DNA of 13,620 nucleotides. Origin: Microbacteriaceae bacterium (GTDB lineage: Bacteria; Actinomycetota; Actinomycetes; Actinomycetales; Microbacteriaceae). The position numbers and the translations under genes were made by a program. Shown here piece after piece: positions 1-7,659 of the stretch; position 1 is the first letter of the stretch; each line of letters opens with the position of its first letter. Location of the stretch: NCBI GenBank assembly GCA_011620705.1, contig WOYR01000122.1, positions 1 through 13,620 of the forward strand, written 5' to 3'. The notes under the pieces are model-generated. The model did not search any database and was not told the DNA's origin. It saw nothing but the letters and a program-made list of their open reading frames with translations.

Positions 1-2552
1 GGATCGGCCGCCTGCGGCAGCCGCTCCGCCTCCACCCGCGCCTTGATGCGCTTGACCTCGCGCACATCGGCAGCCGAGATGGATACCGGGTACCGGACCT
101 CATCCGCCAGTTCTTCGAAGGCGCGCAGCACGCCGGCGTCGCCGACAACCCCTCGGGCGCGCAGGAGCGCCTGCGCTTCCCAGGTGAGCGACCAGCGCTC
201 GTAGTACGCGCGGTAGGACTCCAGCGATCGCACGATGGCGCCGTTCTTGCCCTCCGGCCGGAGGCCCAGGTCCAGGTCGAGCGGAAGGCGAAGATCCTCG
301 CTGAGCCGGTTCAACTCGCGCACGATGGTCTCGGCGCGCTCCTGCGCCTCCTGCGGCTCCGCCCCAGCCGGGCGATACACGTAGACGATGTCGGCGTCGC
401 TGCCGAAGCCGAGCTCCTCGCCGCCGTAGCGGCCCATCGCGATGATGCCGAACTCGATCCCGTCTCCCCAGCGATGCACGAGCGCGAGGAGCCCGGTCAG
501 CATGGCGGTCGTGATGCCGCTGAGCGCGACGCCCAGCTCCTCGATCGTGATCATGCCCAGGATCGCCGCGAGGGCGGCGCGCAGCACCTCGCGGCGGCGG
601 GCCGTGCGCAGGGCGAGGGCTGCGGCATCCGGATCCTCGCCGTGCCGGGAAACCGTCGCAGAGGTCTCGTCGAGCAGCTCTGCCAGCGGGCGCGGGCGCA
701 GCTCGCCGTCCGACTCGAGCCATGCCGCAGCCTCGGGGATCCGCTCGAACAGCACCCCGACGAAGCGCGAGCCGGAGAGCACATGGGTCAGCCGGTGCGC
801 GGCGCCCGAGGAGTCCCGCAGCATCCTGAGGAACCAGTAGGTCTCCCCGAGATCGTCGCTCAGCCTGCGGAAGTTCAGCAGCCCGAGATCGGGGTCAGCG
901 CCCTCGGCGAACCACTCGAGCATGACGGGGATCAGATTGCGCTGGATCTGCGCGCGCCGCGAGACCCCGCTGGTCAACGCCGCGATGTGGTGCAGCGCCC
1001 CGCGCGGATCGCGGAAGCCGATGGCCGCGAGCCGCGCCCCCGCCTGTTCGCTGGTGAGGGCATAGCCGTCGTCGGGCAGCGCGGCCACCGCCGAGAGCAG
1101 CGGGCGGTAGAACAGCCGCTCGTGCAGTGTGCGCACCGCCTGCTTGACGCGCTGCCACGCCTCGAGCAGTCCATCGGCGGTGGCAGCGATACCGGAGCCG
1201 CGGGCCAGGGCGCGCAAGGCGTCCGGGTCGCGCGGCATCAGATGCGTGCGACGCAGACGGGAGAGCTGGATCCGATGCTCCAGCAGGCGCAGAAAGCGGT
1301 AGTCGCTGCTGAACTCGGCCGCCTCCACTCGCCCGATGTAGCCGCGGTCCGCGAGCGCGGCCAGCGCATCGAGGGTGGCGCGCTGCCGCACTTCGGCATC
1401 GCTCTGCCCGTGCACGAGCTGCAGCAATTGGATCGTGAACTCTACATCGCGCAACCCGCCGGGGCCGAGCTTGAGCTGCACGTCCGCCTCGGAGGGCGGG
1501 ATGTTGTCCGTCACCCGTTCGCGCATGCGCTGCACCGACTCCACGAAGCCTTCGCGGGATGCGCTCGACCAGACCATCGGCGCGACTCGCGCGACGTACT
1601 CCTCGCCGAGTTCGCGGTCGCCGGCCATCGCGCGAGCCTTGAGCAGGGCCTGGAACTCCCAGTTCTTCGCCCACCGCTCGTAATAGGCCAGGTGCGAGTC
1701 GACCGTCCGCACCAGTGCGCCGTCCTTCCCCTCCGGGCGCAGATTCGCGTCGACCTCCCAGAGCGGAGGCTCGAGCGCTGGCTCGTGGATCGCCCGCATG
1801 GTGTCCATGGCGAGCCGGGTGGCGATCTCCACAGCTCGATCGTCGCTGATCTCCGCCGCCGGTTGCGCGGGACCCCTGGAAGGCTCCGCCGCAGCCACGA
1901 AGATCACGTCGACGTCGCTCAGGTAGTTGAGCTCGCGCGCACCCGCCTTGCCCATCCCGATGATCGCGAGCCGCGTCGCCGCGAGCTGCTCCGCAGGGAA
2001 GCGGCTCGCGCGTCGGGCCAGAGAGAGGGCGGCATCGAGGGCGGCCGCCGCGAGATCTGCCAGGCAGGCCGCGACTCGGTCGACCGCGAGCGCGCCATCC
2101 GGTTGCTCGAGGTCCCACGCCGCGAGCGCGAGGAGTTCGCGGCGATAGGCGACTCGCAAGGCGTTCCACCCTGCCTCACCACCGGCTCCTTCGACGGCGG
2201 AGAGCATGGCGGCCCGCAGTGTCTCCGCGTCGCTGGGCGCGCTGAGCGGCTGCAGGAGCAGGGCCAGCTGCTCCGGGTGGTGGGCGAGGAAATCGCCGAG
2301 CCCGGCGGACGCGCCCAGCACGCGCAGCAGGCGCAGCGATGACGGCCCGTCGGCGAGCAGCGGAGCAACCGCATCCGGAACGGACTCGACGAGGCCGAGG
2401 AAGAGCCGCAGTGCCTGATCGGGATCGGCGACCTGGGCGAACAGCGAGACCCGATCCTCCGGAACCTCGGCGAGGGCTGCGCGCGCGGCGTCCAGCTCGA
2501 CGAAACCGAGCCGGGCGAGCTCGGTGAGCGTTGTCGTCGTGGTTCTTGGCAT
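1..2552 (-). CDS. glnE: Bifunctional glutamine synthetase adenylyl-transferase/adenylyl-removase, C-terminus cut by window edge
   Basis: GlnE attaches AMP to and removes it from the regulatory tyrosine of adenylylatable (GSI-beta) glutamine synthetase, linking nitrogen status to GS activity in the cytoplasm. About 850 of the family's roughly 1000 residues are visible, reading without a stop from the ATG at 2552 to the left edge. Both nucleotidyltransferase halves are present. The N-terminal half has GMGKAGARELNYLSDVD, with Met200 and the metal-binding pair D213/D215. The C-terminal half has MGRYGGEELGFGSDAD, with Met706 and D719/D721. Each half also has the following substrate-site block, LRPEGKDGALVR and LRPEGKNGAIVR, and the linker motif KLGPGGLRDVEF follows the first half. 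The start is preceded by a G-rich run (GGGGGG) acting as a weak Shine-Dalgarno. It lies 47 bp downstream of glnA2 on the same strand, so cotranscription is likely. The missing C-terminus is a window effect, not a truncation. Confidence 0.96.
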   Translation of the reverse strand, partial: MPRTTTTTLTELARLGFVELDAARAALAEVPEDRVSLFAQVADPDQALRLFLGLVESVPDAVAPLLADGPSSLRLLRVLGASAGLGDFLAHHPEQLALLLQPLSAPSDAETLRAAMLSAVEGAGGEAGWNALRVAYRRELLALAAWDLEQPDGALAVDRVAACLADLAAAALDAALSLARRASRFPAEQLAATRLAIIGMGKAGARELNYLSDVDVIFVAAAEPSRGPAQPAAEISDDRAVEIATRLAMDTMRAIHEPALEPPLWEVDANLRPEGKDGALVRTVDSHLAYYERWAKNWEFQALLKARAMAGDRELGEEYVARVAPMVWSSASREGFVESVQRMRERVTDNIPPSEADVQLKLGPGGLRDVEFTIQLLQLVHGQSDAEVRQRATLDALAALADRGYIGRVEAAEFSSDYRFLRLLEHRIQLSRLRRTHLMPRDPDALRALARGSGIAATADGLLEAWQRVKQAVRTLHERLFYRPLLSAVAALPDDGYALTSEQAGARLAAIGFRDPRGALHHIAALTSGVSRRAQIQRNLIPVMLEWFAEGADPDLGLLNFRRLSDDLGETYWFLRMLRDSSGAAHRLTHVLSGSRFVGVLFERIPEAAAWLESDGELRPRPLAELLDETSATVSRHGEDPDAAALALRTARRREVLRAALAAILGMITIEELGVALSGITTAMLTGLLALVHRWGDGIEFGIIAMGRYGGEELGFGSDADIVYVYRPAGAEPQEAQERAETIVRELNRLSEDLRLPLDLDLGLRPEGKNGAIVRSLESYRAYYERWSLTWEAQALLRARGVVGDAGVLRAFEELADEVRYPVSISAADVREVKRIKARVEAERLPQAAD

Positions 2553-2599
2553 GCCGCCCCCCGACCCGCCCGGTTGCCGCTTCACACCGCCCGCTGTCG

Positions 2600-3937
2600 T
2601 TACAGGAGCTCCAGGTTGGCGGCGAGCTCGAACGGCGTCACCTGCGCGCGGTAGCTGGCCCACTCCCGGCGCTTGTTCAGCAGCACGTACTCGTAGACCT
2701 GCTCGCCAAGGGTCTCGGCGACGAGTTCGCTGTCCTCCATCAGCACGAGCGCGGCGTCAAGACTGGCGGGCAGCCCGTCGTAACCCAGCGCGCGGCGTTC
2801 GGCGTCGGTGAGCGCCCAGACGTCGCCCTCGGCCTCGGGCGGGAGCTCGTAACCCTCCTCGATTCCCTTCAGCCCTGCTGCGAGCAGAAGGGAGAAGGCG
2901 AGGTAGGGGTTCGCGGCGGAGTCGATGGCGCGGTACTCCACCCGCGCGCTATTGCCCTTGCCCGGCTTGTACAGCGGCACGCGCACGAGCGCGGAGCGGT
3001 TGTTGTGGCCCCAGGTCAGATAACTCGGGGCCTCATCCCCGCCCCACAGCCGCTTGTACGAGTTGACGAACTGATTGGTGACTGCGGTGATCTCGGGCGC
3101 GTGACGCAGCAGTCCTGCCACGAACTGCCGGCCGATGCCCGAGAGCTGGTACTGGCCGGCCGCGTCGAAGAAGGCGTTGGTGTCGCCCTCGAACAACGAC
3201 ATGTGGGTGTGCATGCCCGATCCGGGATGTGCCGTCAGCGGCTTGGGCATGAAGGTCGCGTAGACGCCCTGCTCGATCGCCACCTCCTTGATCACCGTGC
3301 GGAAGGTCATGATGTTGTCGGCCATCGTCAGCGCGTCGGCGTAGCGCAGGTCGATCTCGTTCTGGCCGGGACCGGCTTCGTGGTGGCTGAACTCGACCGA
3401 GATGCCGAGCTCTTCGAGCATCCGCACCGAGCGGCGTCGGAAGTCGTGAGCCGTGCCGCCCGGCACGTTGTCGAAGTAGCCGGCCGAGTCGACAGGCTCA
3501 GCCGCACCGTTCTTCAGCTTGTTCGACTTGAGCAGGTAGAACTCGATCTCGGGATGCGTGTAGAAGGTGAAGCCGCGGTCGGCCGCCTTCGCGAGGGTGC
3601 GCTTGAGAACGTTGCGCGGGTCCGCGGTCGCCGGCTGCCCATCTGGCGTCATGATGTCGCAGAACATCCGTGCGGTCGGGTCGATCTCGCCGCGCCACGG
3701 CAGGATCTGGAAGGTCGTGGGATCGGGATGCGCGAGCACATCAGCCTCGTAGGAGCGCGTCAGCCCCTCGATCGCGGAGCCGTCGAAGCCCACGCCCTCG
3801 TTGAACGCGCCCTCGACCTCGGCCGGGGCGAGCGCGACCGACTTGAGCGTGCCGACCACATCGGTGAACCACAGCCGTACGAACTTGACGCCGCGCTCCT
3901 CGATGGTGCGAAGAACGAAGTCACGCTGCTTGTCCAA
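2600..3937 (-). CDS. glnA2: Glutamine synthetase, GSI-alpha GlnA2 type, TTG start
   Basis: Catalyses ATP-dependent glutamine formation from glutamate and ammonium, as a cytoplasmic dodecamer in this family. The product is 445 aa, matching GlnA2-type enzymes. Visible motifs are FDGSAIEG (51-58), metal/glutamate ligands in PEIEFYL (E130, E132) and HHEAGPGQNEID (E187, E194), MHTHMS with H243, NQFVNSYKRL (288-297), NNRSA with R314, and VEYRAID with R336. I chose the TTG at 3937 because AGGAAAGGA sits just upstream and the protein then begins MDKQRDFVLRTIEERG, the normal family N-terminus. The in-frame ATG at 4006 would add 23 low-complexity residues. The position matching the adenylylated tyrosine of GSI-beta is Trp374 (DVWALT), so this enzyme is probably not a substrate of the adjacent GlnE. 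The assignment to the GlnA2 subgroup rests on this motif and on the glnE neighbour. Confidence 0.95.
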   Translation of the reverse strand: MDKQRDFVLRTIEERGVKFVRLWFTDVVGTLKSVALAPAEVEGAFNEGVGFDGSAIEGLTRSYEADVLAHPDPTTFQILPWRGEIDPTARMFCDIMTPDGQPATADPRNVLKRTLAKAADRGFTFYTHPEIEFYLLKSNKLKNGAAEPVDSAGYFDNVPGGTAHDFRRRSVRMLEELGISVEFSHHEAGPGQNEIDLRYADALTMADNIMTFRTVIKEVAIEQGVYATFMPKPLTAHPGSGMHTHMSLFEGDTNAFFDAAGQYQLSGIGRQFVAGLLRHAPEITAVTNQFVNSYKRLWGGDEAPSYLTWGHNNRSALVRVPLYKPGKGNSARVEYRAIDSAANPYLAFSLLLAAGLKGIEEGYELPPEAEGDVWALTDAERRALGYDGLPASLDAALVLMEDSELVAETLGEQVYEYVLLNKRREWASYRAQVTPFELAANLELL

Positions 3938-3941
3938 GGTG

Positions 3942-3950
3942 TCCTTTCCT
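3942..3950 (-). promoter_or_regulatory. Shine-Dalgarno that decides the glnA2 TTG start
   Basis: On the minus strand AGGAAAGGA is followed by CACC and TTG. This purine-rich match is the strongest argument for the TTG over the upstream in-frame ATG at 4006, which has no comparable site. Confidence 0.75.
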
Positions 3951-3982
3951 GGCGCCGCCGCTTCGCCGGCCGCGCGCGAGCG

Positions 3983-3997
3983 CCCGGCTCCGCCGGG
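3983..3997. other. Perfect GC hairpin in the glnA2 leader
   Basis: A six-base stem CCCGGC/GCCGGG encloses a three-base loop. It lies 46-60 bases upstream of the glnA2 TTG, inside the presumed 5' leader of the minus-strand transcript, which is otherwise very GC-rich. There is no T-tract, so a terminator role is not supported. It could affect glnA2 translation or simply reflect base composition. Confidence 0.4.
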
Positions 3998-4053
3998 TCT
4001 TCTCATGGCCCCGTCTGGATGCCCGCTACGAGTGGACCCGTGTGCCTCGGCTC

Positions 4054-4059
4054 TAGGCT
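4054..4059 (+). promoter_or_regulatory. -10 element TAGGCT of a leaderless nadE promoter
   Basis: TAGGCT (TANNNT class) ends six bases before the nadE ATG at 4066, so transcription would start at or next to the A of the ATG. No Shine-Dalgarno lies upstream of this start and no good -35 is visible. The same TAGNNT-N6-ATG arrangement recurs at three other genes in this window. Confidence 0.65.
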
Positions 4060-4060
4060 A
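4055..4060 (-). promoter_or_regulatory. Possible overlapping -10 element TAGCCT for glnA2
   Basis: TAGGCTA at 4054-4060 reads TAGCCTA on the other strand, so the same bases could serve as a -10 for the divergent glnA2 gene, giving a leader of about 110 nt. No -35 is evident on this strand. It is a candidate only. Confidence 0.3.
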
Positions 4061-4065
4061 CCGGT

Positions 4066-5829
4066 ATGCCCCGACTGCGATTGGCACTGGCTCAGACCAA
4101 TCCGATCGTCGGGGATTTCGCAGGCAATTCCCAGCAGATCCTGGCGGCAGCGCACGCGGCGTGGGAGGCGGGCGCCGACCTCCTGCTGGCCGGGGAGATG
4201 GCCGTGAGCGGCTACCCGATCGAAGACCTGGCCTCGCAGCCGAGCTTCCTGCGCGCCGCGTCCGCAGCCGTCCCTGCGCTGGCGAGGCGACTGGCGGAGG
4301 ATGGGCTCGGGGGGCTCATCGTCGTGGTCGGGCACCCCGAGGGGCCGATCGAGCCGCGCACCCTCGGCACCTCGAACGCGCCGACCGCGATCGCCCAGAA
4401 CTGCGCATCGGTGCTGCAGGGAGGCGAGGTGCGGGCCCGCTACGCGAAGCACCACCTGCCCAACTACTCGGTGTTCGACGAGTACCGGGTGTTCATCCCC
4501 GGCGACGAGCTGCTGGTGCTGCGCCTGGACCGCCCTGGAGAGCCAGGGGTGGATGCCGCGCTCATCATCTGCGAGGACCTCTGGCGCGACGGCGGGCCGG
4601 TCGGCCGGGTGCTGCAGGCCGATGCCGGGCTCCTGCTGGTGATCAACGCCTCCCCCTTCGAGCGCGACAAGGATGAGACGCGCCTGCCCCTGGTCACCCG
4701 GCGGGCGAAGGAGACCGGCACGGTCGTCGCCTATGCCAACATCGTCGGCGGGCAGGACGAGCTGGTCTTCGACGGCGACAGCGTCGTCGTGGATGGCGCC
4801 GGCGCGATCCTGGCGCGGGCGCCGCGGTTCCGCGAGCACCTGCTGCTGGTCGACGTGGACGCGGCGGCCGCGAGCGACGCGCCCCTCCCGGACGCCGTTC
4901 GGCGGGTCGCGGTACCGGCCCGGCCGATGGTCGAGCCCCTCGCGGCCACTCCGCCCGTTCGCGACATCGCACTGCCGCCCGACGACCGCGAACAGCTCTG
5001 GAACGCCCTGGTGCTCGGCGTGCGCGACTATGTCGAGAAGAACGGATTCCCCAGCGTGGTGCTCGGGCTGTCTGGCGGCATCGACTCGAGCGTCTGCGCC
5101 TCGATCGCGGCCGACGCGATCGGGGCCGACCGGGTCTACGGCGTCAGCATGCCGAGCCGCTACAGCTCGGAGGGCTCGCGCACCGACGCCGACGAACTGG
5201 CGGAACGGATCGGCTTGCACTACTCCACCGAGGCGATCGCCGGGCTGGTCCAGCCGATCGACGACCAGCTGCGGCTGACCGGCACCGCCGCCGAGAACGT
5301 GCAGGCGCGCATCCGTGGGCTGATCCTGATGGCCGAGTCGAATCTGCACGGGCATCTCGTGCTCACCACCGGCAACAAGACCGAGCTGTCGGTCGGCTAT
5401 TCGACGATCTACGGCGACTCGGCCGGCGGGTTCGCCCCGATCAAGGACGTGCCCAAGATGCTGGTCTGGGATCTCGCCCGCTGGCGGAACCAGGCGGCGA
5501 TCGCACGCGGCGAGACGCCGCCGATCCCCGAGAACTCGATCACCAAGCCGCCGAGCGCCGAGTTGCGCCCCGACCAGACCGACCAGGACACTCTCCCGCC
5601 GTATGAACTGCTCGACGAGATCCTCGAGGGGTATGTGAACCAGCGCCTCGGCCGGGAGGATCTGATCGCCACCGGCTTCGACCGGGAGACGGTGGGGCGG
5701 GTCGCCGATCTCGTCGACCGTGCCGAGTGGAAGCGCAGGCAGGGCGCGATCGGCCCGAAGATCTCGGGCATGGCATTCGGCCGCGACCGCCGCATGCCGA
5801 TCACCTCCCGGCGCTCCGGCCTAGACTGA
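4066..5829 (+). CDS. nadE: Glutamine-dependent NAD+ synthetase
   Basis: Converts nicotinic acid adenine dinucleotide to NAD+ using ATP and ammonia released from glutamine, the last step of NAD synthesis. The 587-aa protein has two domains. An N-terminal nitrilase-type glutaminase carries the triad E44 (AGEMAVSGYP), K128 (YAKHHLPNYSVFDE) and C169 (ALIICEDLW). A C-terminal ATP-pyrophosphatase synthetase domain has the P-loop LSGGIDSS (335-342), LTTGNKTELSVGY (433-445), GDSAGGFAPIKD (450-461) and KPPSAELRPDQTDQD (494-508). The two-domain layout means it can use glutamine directly, unlike ammonia-only NadE. The start has no Shine-Dalgarno but an upstream TAGGCT-N6-ATG. It is divergent from glnA2 and ends 4 bp before panB. 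The last 15 residues or so look like a family-variable tail. Confidence 0.96.
   Translation: MPRLRLALAQTNPIVGDFAGNSQQILAAAHAAWEAGADLLLAGEMAVSGYPIEDLASQPSFLRAASAAVPALARRLAEDGLGGLIVVVGHPEGPIEPRTLGTSNAPTAIAQNCASVLQGGEVRARYAKHHLPNYSVFDEYRVFIPGDELLVLRLDRPGEPGVDAALIICEDLWRDGGPVGRVLQADAGLLLVINASPFERDKDETRLPLVTRRAKETGTVVAYANIVGGQDELVFDGDSVVVDGAGAILARAPRFREHLLLVDVDAAAASDAPLPDAVRRVAVPARPMVEPLAATPPVRDIALPPDDREQLWNALVLGVRDYVEKNGFPSVVLGLSGGIDSSVCASIAADAIGADRVYGVSMPSRYSSEGSRTDADELAERIGLHYSTEAIAGLVQPIDDQLRLTGTAAENVQARIRGLILMAESNLHGHLVLTTGNKTELSVGYSTIYGDSAGGFAPIKDVPKMLVWDLARWRNQAAIARGETPPIPENSITKPPSAELRPDQTDQDTLPPYELLDEILEGYVNQRLGREDLIATGFDRETVGRVADLVDRAEWKRRQGAIGPKISGMAFGRDRRMPITSRRSGLD
5822..5827 (+). promoter_or_regulatory. 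-10 element TAGACT of a leaderless panB promoter, inside the nadE 3' end
   Basis: TAGACT ends exactly six bases before the panB ATG at 5834 and overlaps the last codons and stop of nadE. There is no Shine-Dalgarno ahead of panB, so the start is either leaderless or coupled to nadE termination four bases away. No clear -35 is seen. Confidence 0.55.
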
Positions 5830-5833
5830 CGCC

Positions 5834-6649
5834 ATGGCAGACGCAGTCGTCAAGCGAGTCCGCACCCGGCACTTTCAGAACGCGAAAGAGCAGGGCATCA
5901 AGATCACGGGCCTGACCAGCTACGACATGCTCACGGCCGCGATCTTCGACCAGGCCGGCATCGACTTCCTGCTGGTCGGCGACTCGGCCGGCAACAACGT
6001 CTTCGGCTACGACACCACGCTCCCGGTCACCCTCGAGCAGTTGATCCCGCTGACCCGCGCCGTCGCCGGGGCCGTGAAACGGGCGTTCGTCGTGGGCGAC
6101 ATGCCCTTCGGCTCCTACGAGACCGGGCCGGATGAAGCCCTGCACTCCGCATTCCGGTTCATGAAGGAGACCGGCGCGCACGCCGTCAAGCTCGAGGGCG
6201 GGATGCGCAGCGCCGAACAGATCCGCCGCATCGTGTCCGCGGGCATCCCGGTCATGGCCCACATCGGCTTCACCCCGCAGAGCGAGCACCAGCTCGGCGG
6301 CCACGTCATCCAGGGCCGCGGCGAGGGGGTGACGCAGCTGCTCGCAGACGCCCACGCCGTCGAGGAGGCCGGCGCCTTCGCCGTCGTGCTCGAGATGGTG
6401 CCGGCCGACGCGGCGAAACGCGTCACCGAGGAGTTGAAGATCCCGACCATCAGCGTCGGCGCAGGGCCGCACACGACCGGGCAGCTGCTGGTCTGGACGG
6501 ACTGGGCGGGACTCACGCAGGGCCGCATCCCGAGCTTCGTGAAGCAGTACGCCAACCTGAGCCAGGTGCTGACGGATGCCGCGAAGGCCTGGGCCGCCGA
6601 CGTGAACTCGGGCGCGTATCCCGACGATGCGCACAGCTTCAAGGGCTGA
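5834..6649 (+). CDS. panB: 3-methyl-2-oxobutanoate (ketopantoate) hydroxymethyltransferase
   Basis: Transfers a hydroxymethyl group from 5,10-methylenetetrahydrofolate to 2-oxoisovalerate to make ketopantoate, the first committed step to pantothenate and coenzyme A. The 271-aa length is typical of this cytoplasmic TIM-barrel family. Active-site residues are in place: D50 and S51 in LLVGDSAGNNVFGY, D89 in VVGDMPFGSY, K119 and E121 in AVKLEGG, and E187 in LEMVP, plus the HIGFTPQ loop (143-149). The gene follows nadE by 4 bp and its stop abuts the GTG of the DUF72 gene, so the three are probably expressed together. A separate leaderless promoter inside the nadE end may also drive it. panC and panD are not in this window. 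Confidence 0.96.
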   Translation: MADAVVKRVRTRHFQNAKEQGIKITGLTSYDMLTAAIFDQAGIDFLLVGDSAGNNVFGYDTTLPVTLEQLIPLTRAVAGAVKRAFVVGDMPFGSYETGPDEALHSAFRFMKETGAHAVKLEGGMRSAEQIRRIVSAGIPVMAHIGFTPQSEHQLGGHVIQGRGEGVTQLLADAHAVEEAGAFAVVLEMVPADAAKRVTEELKIPTISVGAGPHTTGQLLVWTDWAGLTQGRIPSFVKQYANLSQVLTDAAKAWAADVNSGAYPDDAHSFKG

Positions 6650-7471
6650 GTGGCCCGGTACTTCGTCGGCATGGCGGGCTGGAGCTATGAGCCTTGGCGC
6701 GGCGACTTCTACCCGAAGGGCCTTCGCCAGGCCGACGAGTTGCGCTACGCCTCGGAGCGCGTGACCTCGATCGAGTTGAACGGCTCGTTCTACTCCTTGC
6801 AGAAGCCGGCGAGCTGGCAGAAGTGGCGCGACTCGACACCCGATGGCTTCGTGTTCTCGGTGAAGGCGCCGCGGTTCATCACGCACATCCGCCGGCTGGT
6901 CGATGCGGCCGAGCCGCTCGCGAACTTCTTCGCGTCGGGCCTGCTGGCACTCGGCGCCAAACTCGGCCCGATCCTGTGGCAGCTGCCCCCGAGTCTCGAC
7001 TTCGATCCCGAGCAGCTCGAGGCCTTCCTGCAGCTGCTGCCGCACAGCACCGGCGAAGCGGTCGAGGTGGCCAAGAGGCGCAGCGAGCGGATGACCGGCA
7101 AGGAGTACCTCGAGACCGACGCGGAGCGCCCCGTGCGTCACGCGGTCGAGGTGCGCAACGCCAGCTTCGACACCCCGGAGTTCGCCGCCCTCCTTCAGAA
7201 GCACGGCGTCGCCACCGTGCTCGGCGACTCGGCGGGGCGCTGGCCCAAGCTCGACTGGGTCACCGCCGACTTCGCCTACGCGCGCCTGCACGGCGACAAG
7301 GAGCTGTACACCAGCGGCTACGACGCCGACGGCATCGAACATTGGCAGGAGTGGACCCTCGACCAGCTCGACCACGACCGCGATGTCTACGTCTACTTCG
7401 ACAACGACCAGAAGGTGCGGTCGCCCTACGACGCGATGGCGCTGCTGGCGAAGCTGCGCGCCTCGGCCTGA
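6650..7471 (+). CDS. DUF72 (YecE-like) family protein
   Basis: Member of the DUF72 TIM-barrel-like family, whose biochemical role is not established to my knowledge. The 273-aa protein shows the family blocks in order: VGMAGWSYEPW near the N-terminus, FYP (20-22), SIELNGSFY (40-48), FSVKAPRFITH (69-79), LGPILWQLPPSL (105-116), AVEVRNASF (165-173), ARLHG (211-215) and DVYVYFDND (245-253). The GTG start immediately follows the panB TGA (TGAGTG, zero gap), with AAGGG a few bases upstream inside panB. An ATG seven codons later would cut into the conserved first strand, so GTG is preferred. The zero-gap junction implies translational coupling to panB, but this does not reveal a function. It ends 5 bp from the convergent 58-aa gene. 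Confidence 0.9.
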   Translation: MARYFVGMAGWSYEPWRGDFYPKGLRQADELRYASERVTSIELNGSFYSLQKPASWQKWRDSTPDGFVFSVKAPRFITHIRRLVDAAEPLANFFASGLLALGAKLGPILWQLPPSLDFDPEQLEAFLQLLPHSTGEAVEVAKRRSERMTGKEYLETDAERPVRHAVEVRNASFDTPEFAALLQKHGVATVLGDSAGRWPKLDWVTADFAYARLHGDKELYTSGYDADGIEHWQEWTLDQLDHDRDVYVYFDNDQKVRSPYDAMALLAKLRASA

Positions 7472-7480
7472 GTTGCTCAG
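7468..7480. repeat. Small palindrome holding both convergent stop codons
   Basis: CTGAG-TTG-CTCAG is a perfect 5-bp inverted repeat with a 3-base loop. The TGA of the DUF72 gene lies in the left arm, and the TCA (minus-strand TGA) of the 58-aa gene lies in the right arm. The stem is too short and lacks T-tracts, so it is at best a weak bidirectional transcript end. Confidence 0.35.
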
Positions 7481-7653
7481 TCGTCGCCCTCGGCGGCGTC
7501 CTCCTCGGCCCACTTGCGGGCGCGCTCCTGTGCGAGCTCAGGGGCGCGCTCGGCGTCCTCGCGGCTGGCATATGGGCCGTCGCGGTCGGAACCCAGGGAC
7601 TGCGGACCCTCTTCGACTTCGCCGGTCCTGTGGTTGTACCACCACTGCGTCAT
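7477..7653 (-). CDS. 58-aa acidic SPOR-like conserved microprotein
   Basis: A 58-codon gene beginning MTQWWYNHRTGEVEEG, with GPYASREDAERAPE in the middle and a highly charged C-terminal helix (ERARKWAEEDA) ending in acidic residues. The GPY...REDAERA stretch resembles the helix region of SPOR domains. From memory, small actinobacterial proteins with this W/Y-N-x-x-TG-x-VE start are annotated as SPOR domain-containing, but I could not search. There is no signal peptide or membrane segment, so it is probably cytoplasmic. It is too small to be a complete peptidoglycan-binding SPOR domain with confidence, and no function is claimed. It is convergent with the DUF72 gene (5 bp) and divergent from map (46 bp). 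Its ATG has no Shine-Dalgarno but is preceded by TAGGCT and six bases, as in a leaderless gene. Confidence 0.82.
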   Translation of the reverse strand: MTQWWYNHRTGEVEEGPQSLGSDRDGPYASREDAERAPELAQERARKWAEEDAAEGDD

Positions 7654-7659
7654 GGCGCC

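Noticed and set aside
474..2342. 622-codon plus-strand open frame opposite glnE
   Set aside because: It is antisense to a gene with both GlnE nucleotidyltransferase motifs. Its residue make-up (Arg/Glu/His/Gln-rich, no recognisable domain) is what high-GC codon bias produces on the opposite strand.
3938..4006. Upstream ATG (4006) as the glnA2 start
   Set aside because: The added 23 residues are low complexity and have no Shine-Dalgarno, whereas TTG at 3937 has a strong site and gives the family N-terminus.
2531..4207. 558-codon plus-strand open frame opposite glnA2
   Set aside because: The minus strand encodes an intact glutamine synthetase. The plus frame has no recognisable motif and runs into the start of nadE in another frame.
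7468..7480. Bidirectional terminator between the DUF72 gene and the 58-aa gene
   Set aside because: A 5-bp stem without T-tracts is too weak to call.
5801..7513. 570-codon minus-strand frame opposite panB and the DUF72 gene
   Set aside because: It is a GC-bias shadow of two well-supported plus-strand genes, with no domain signature.
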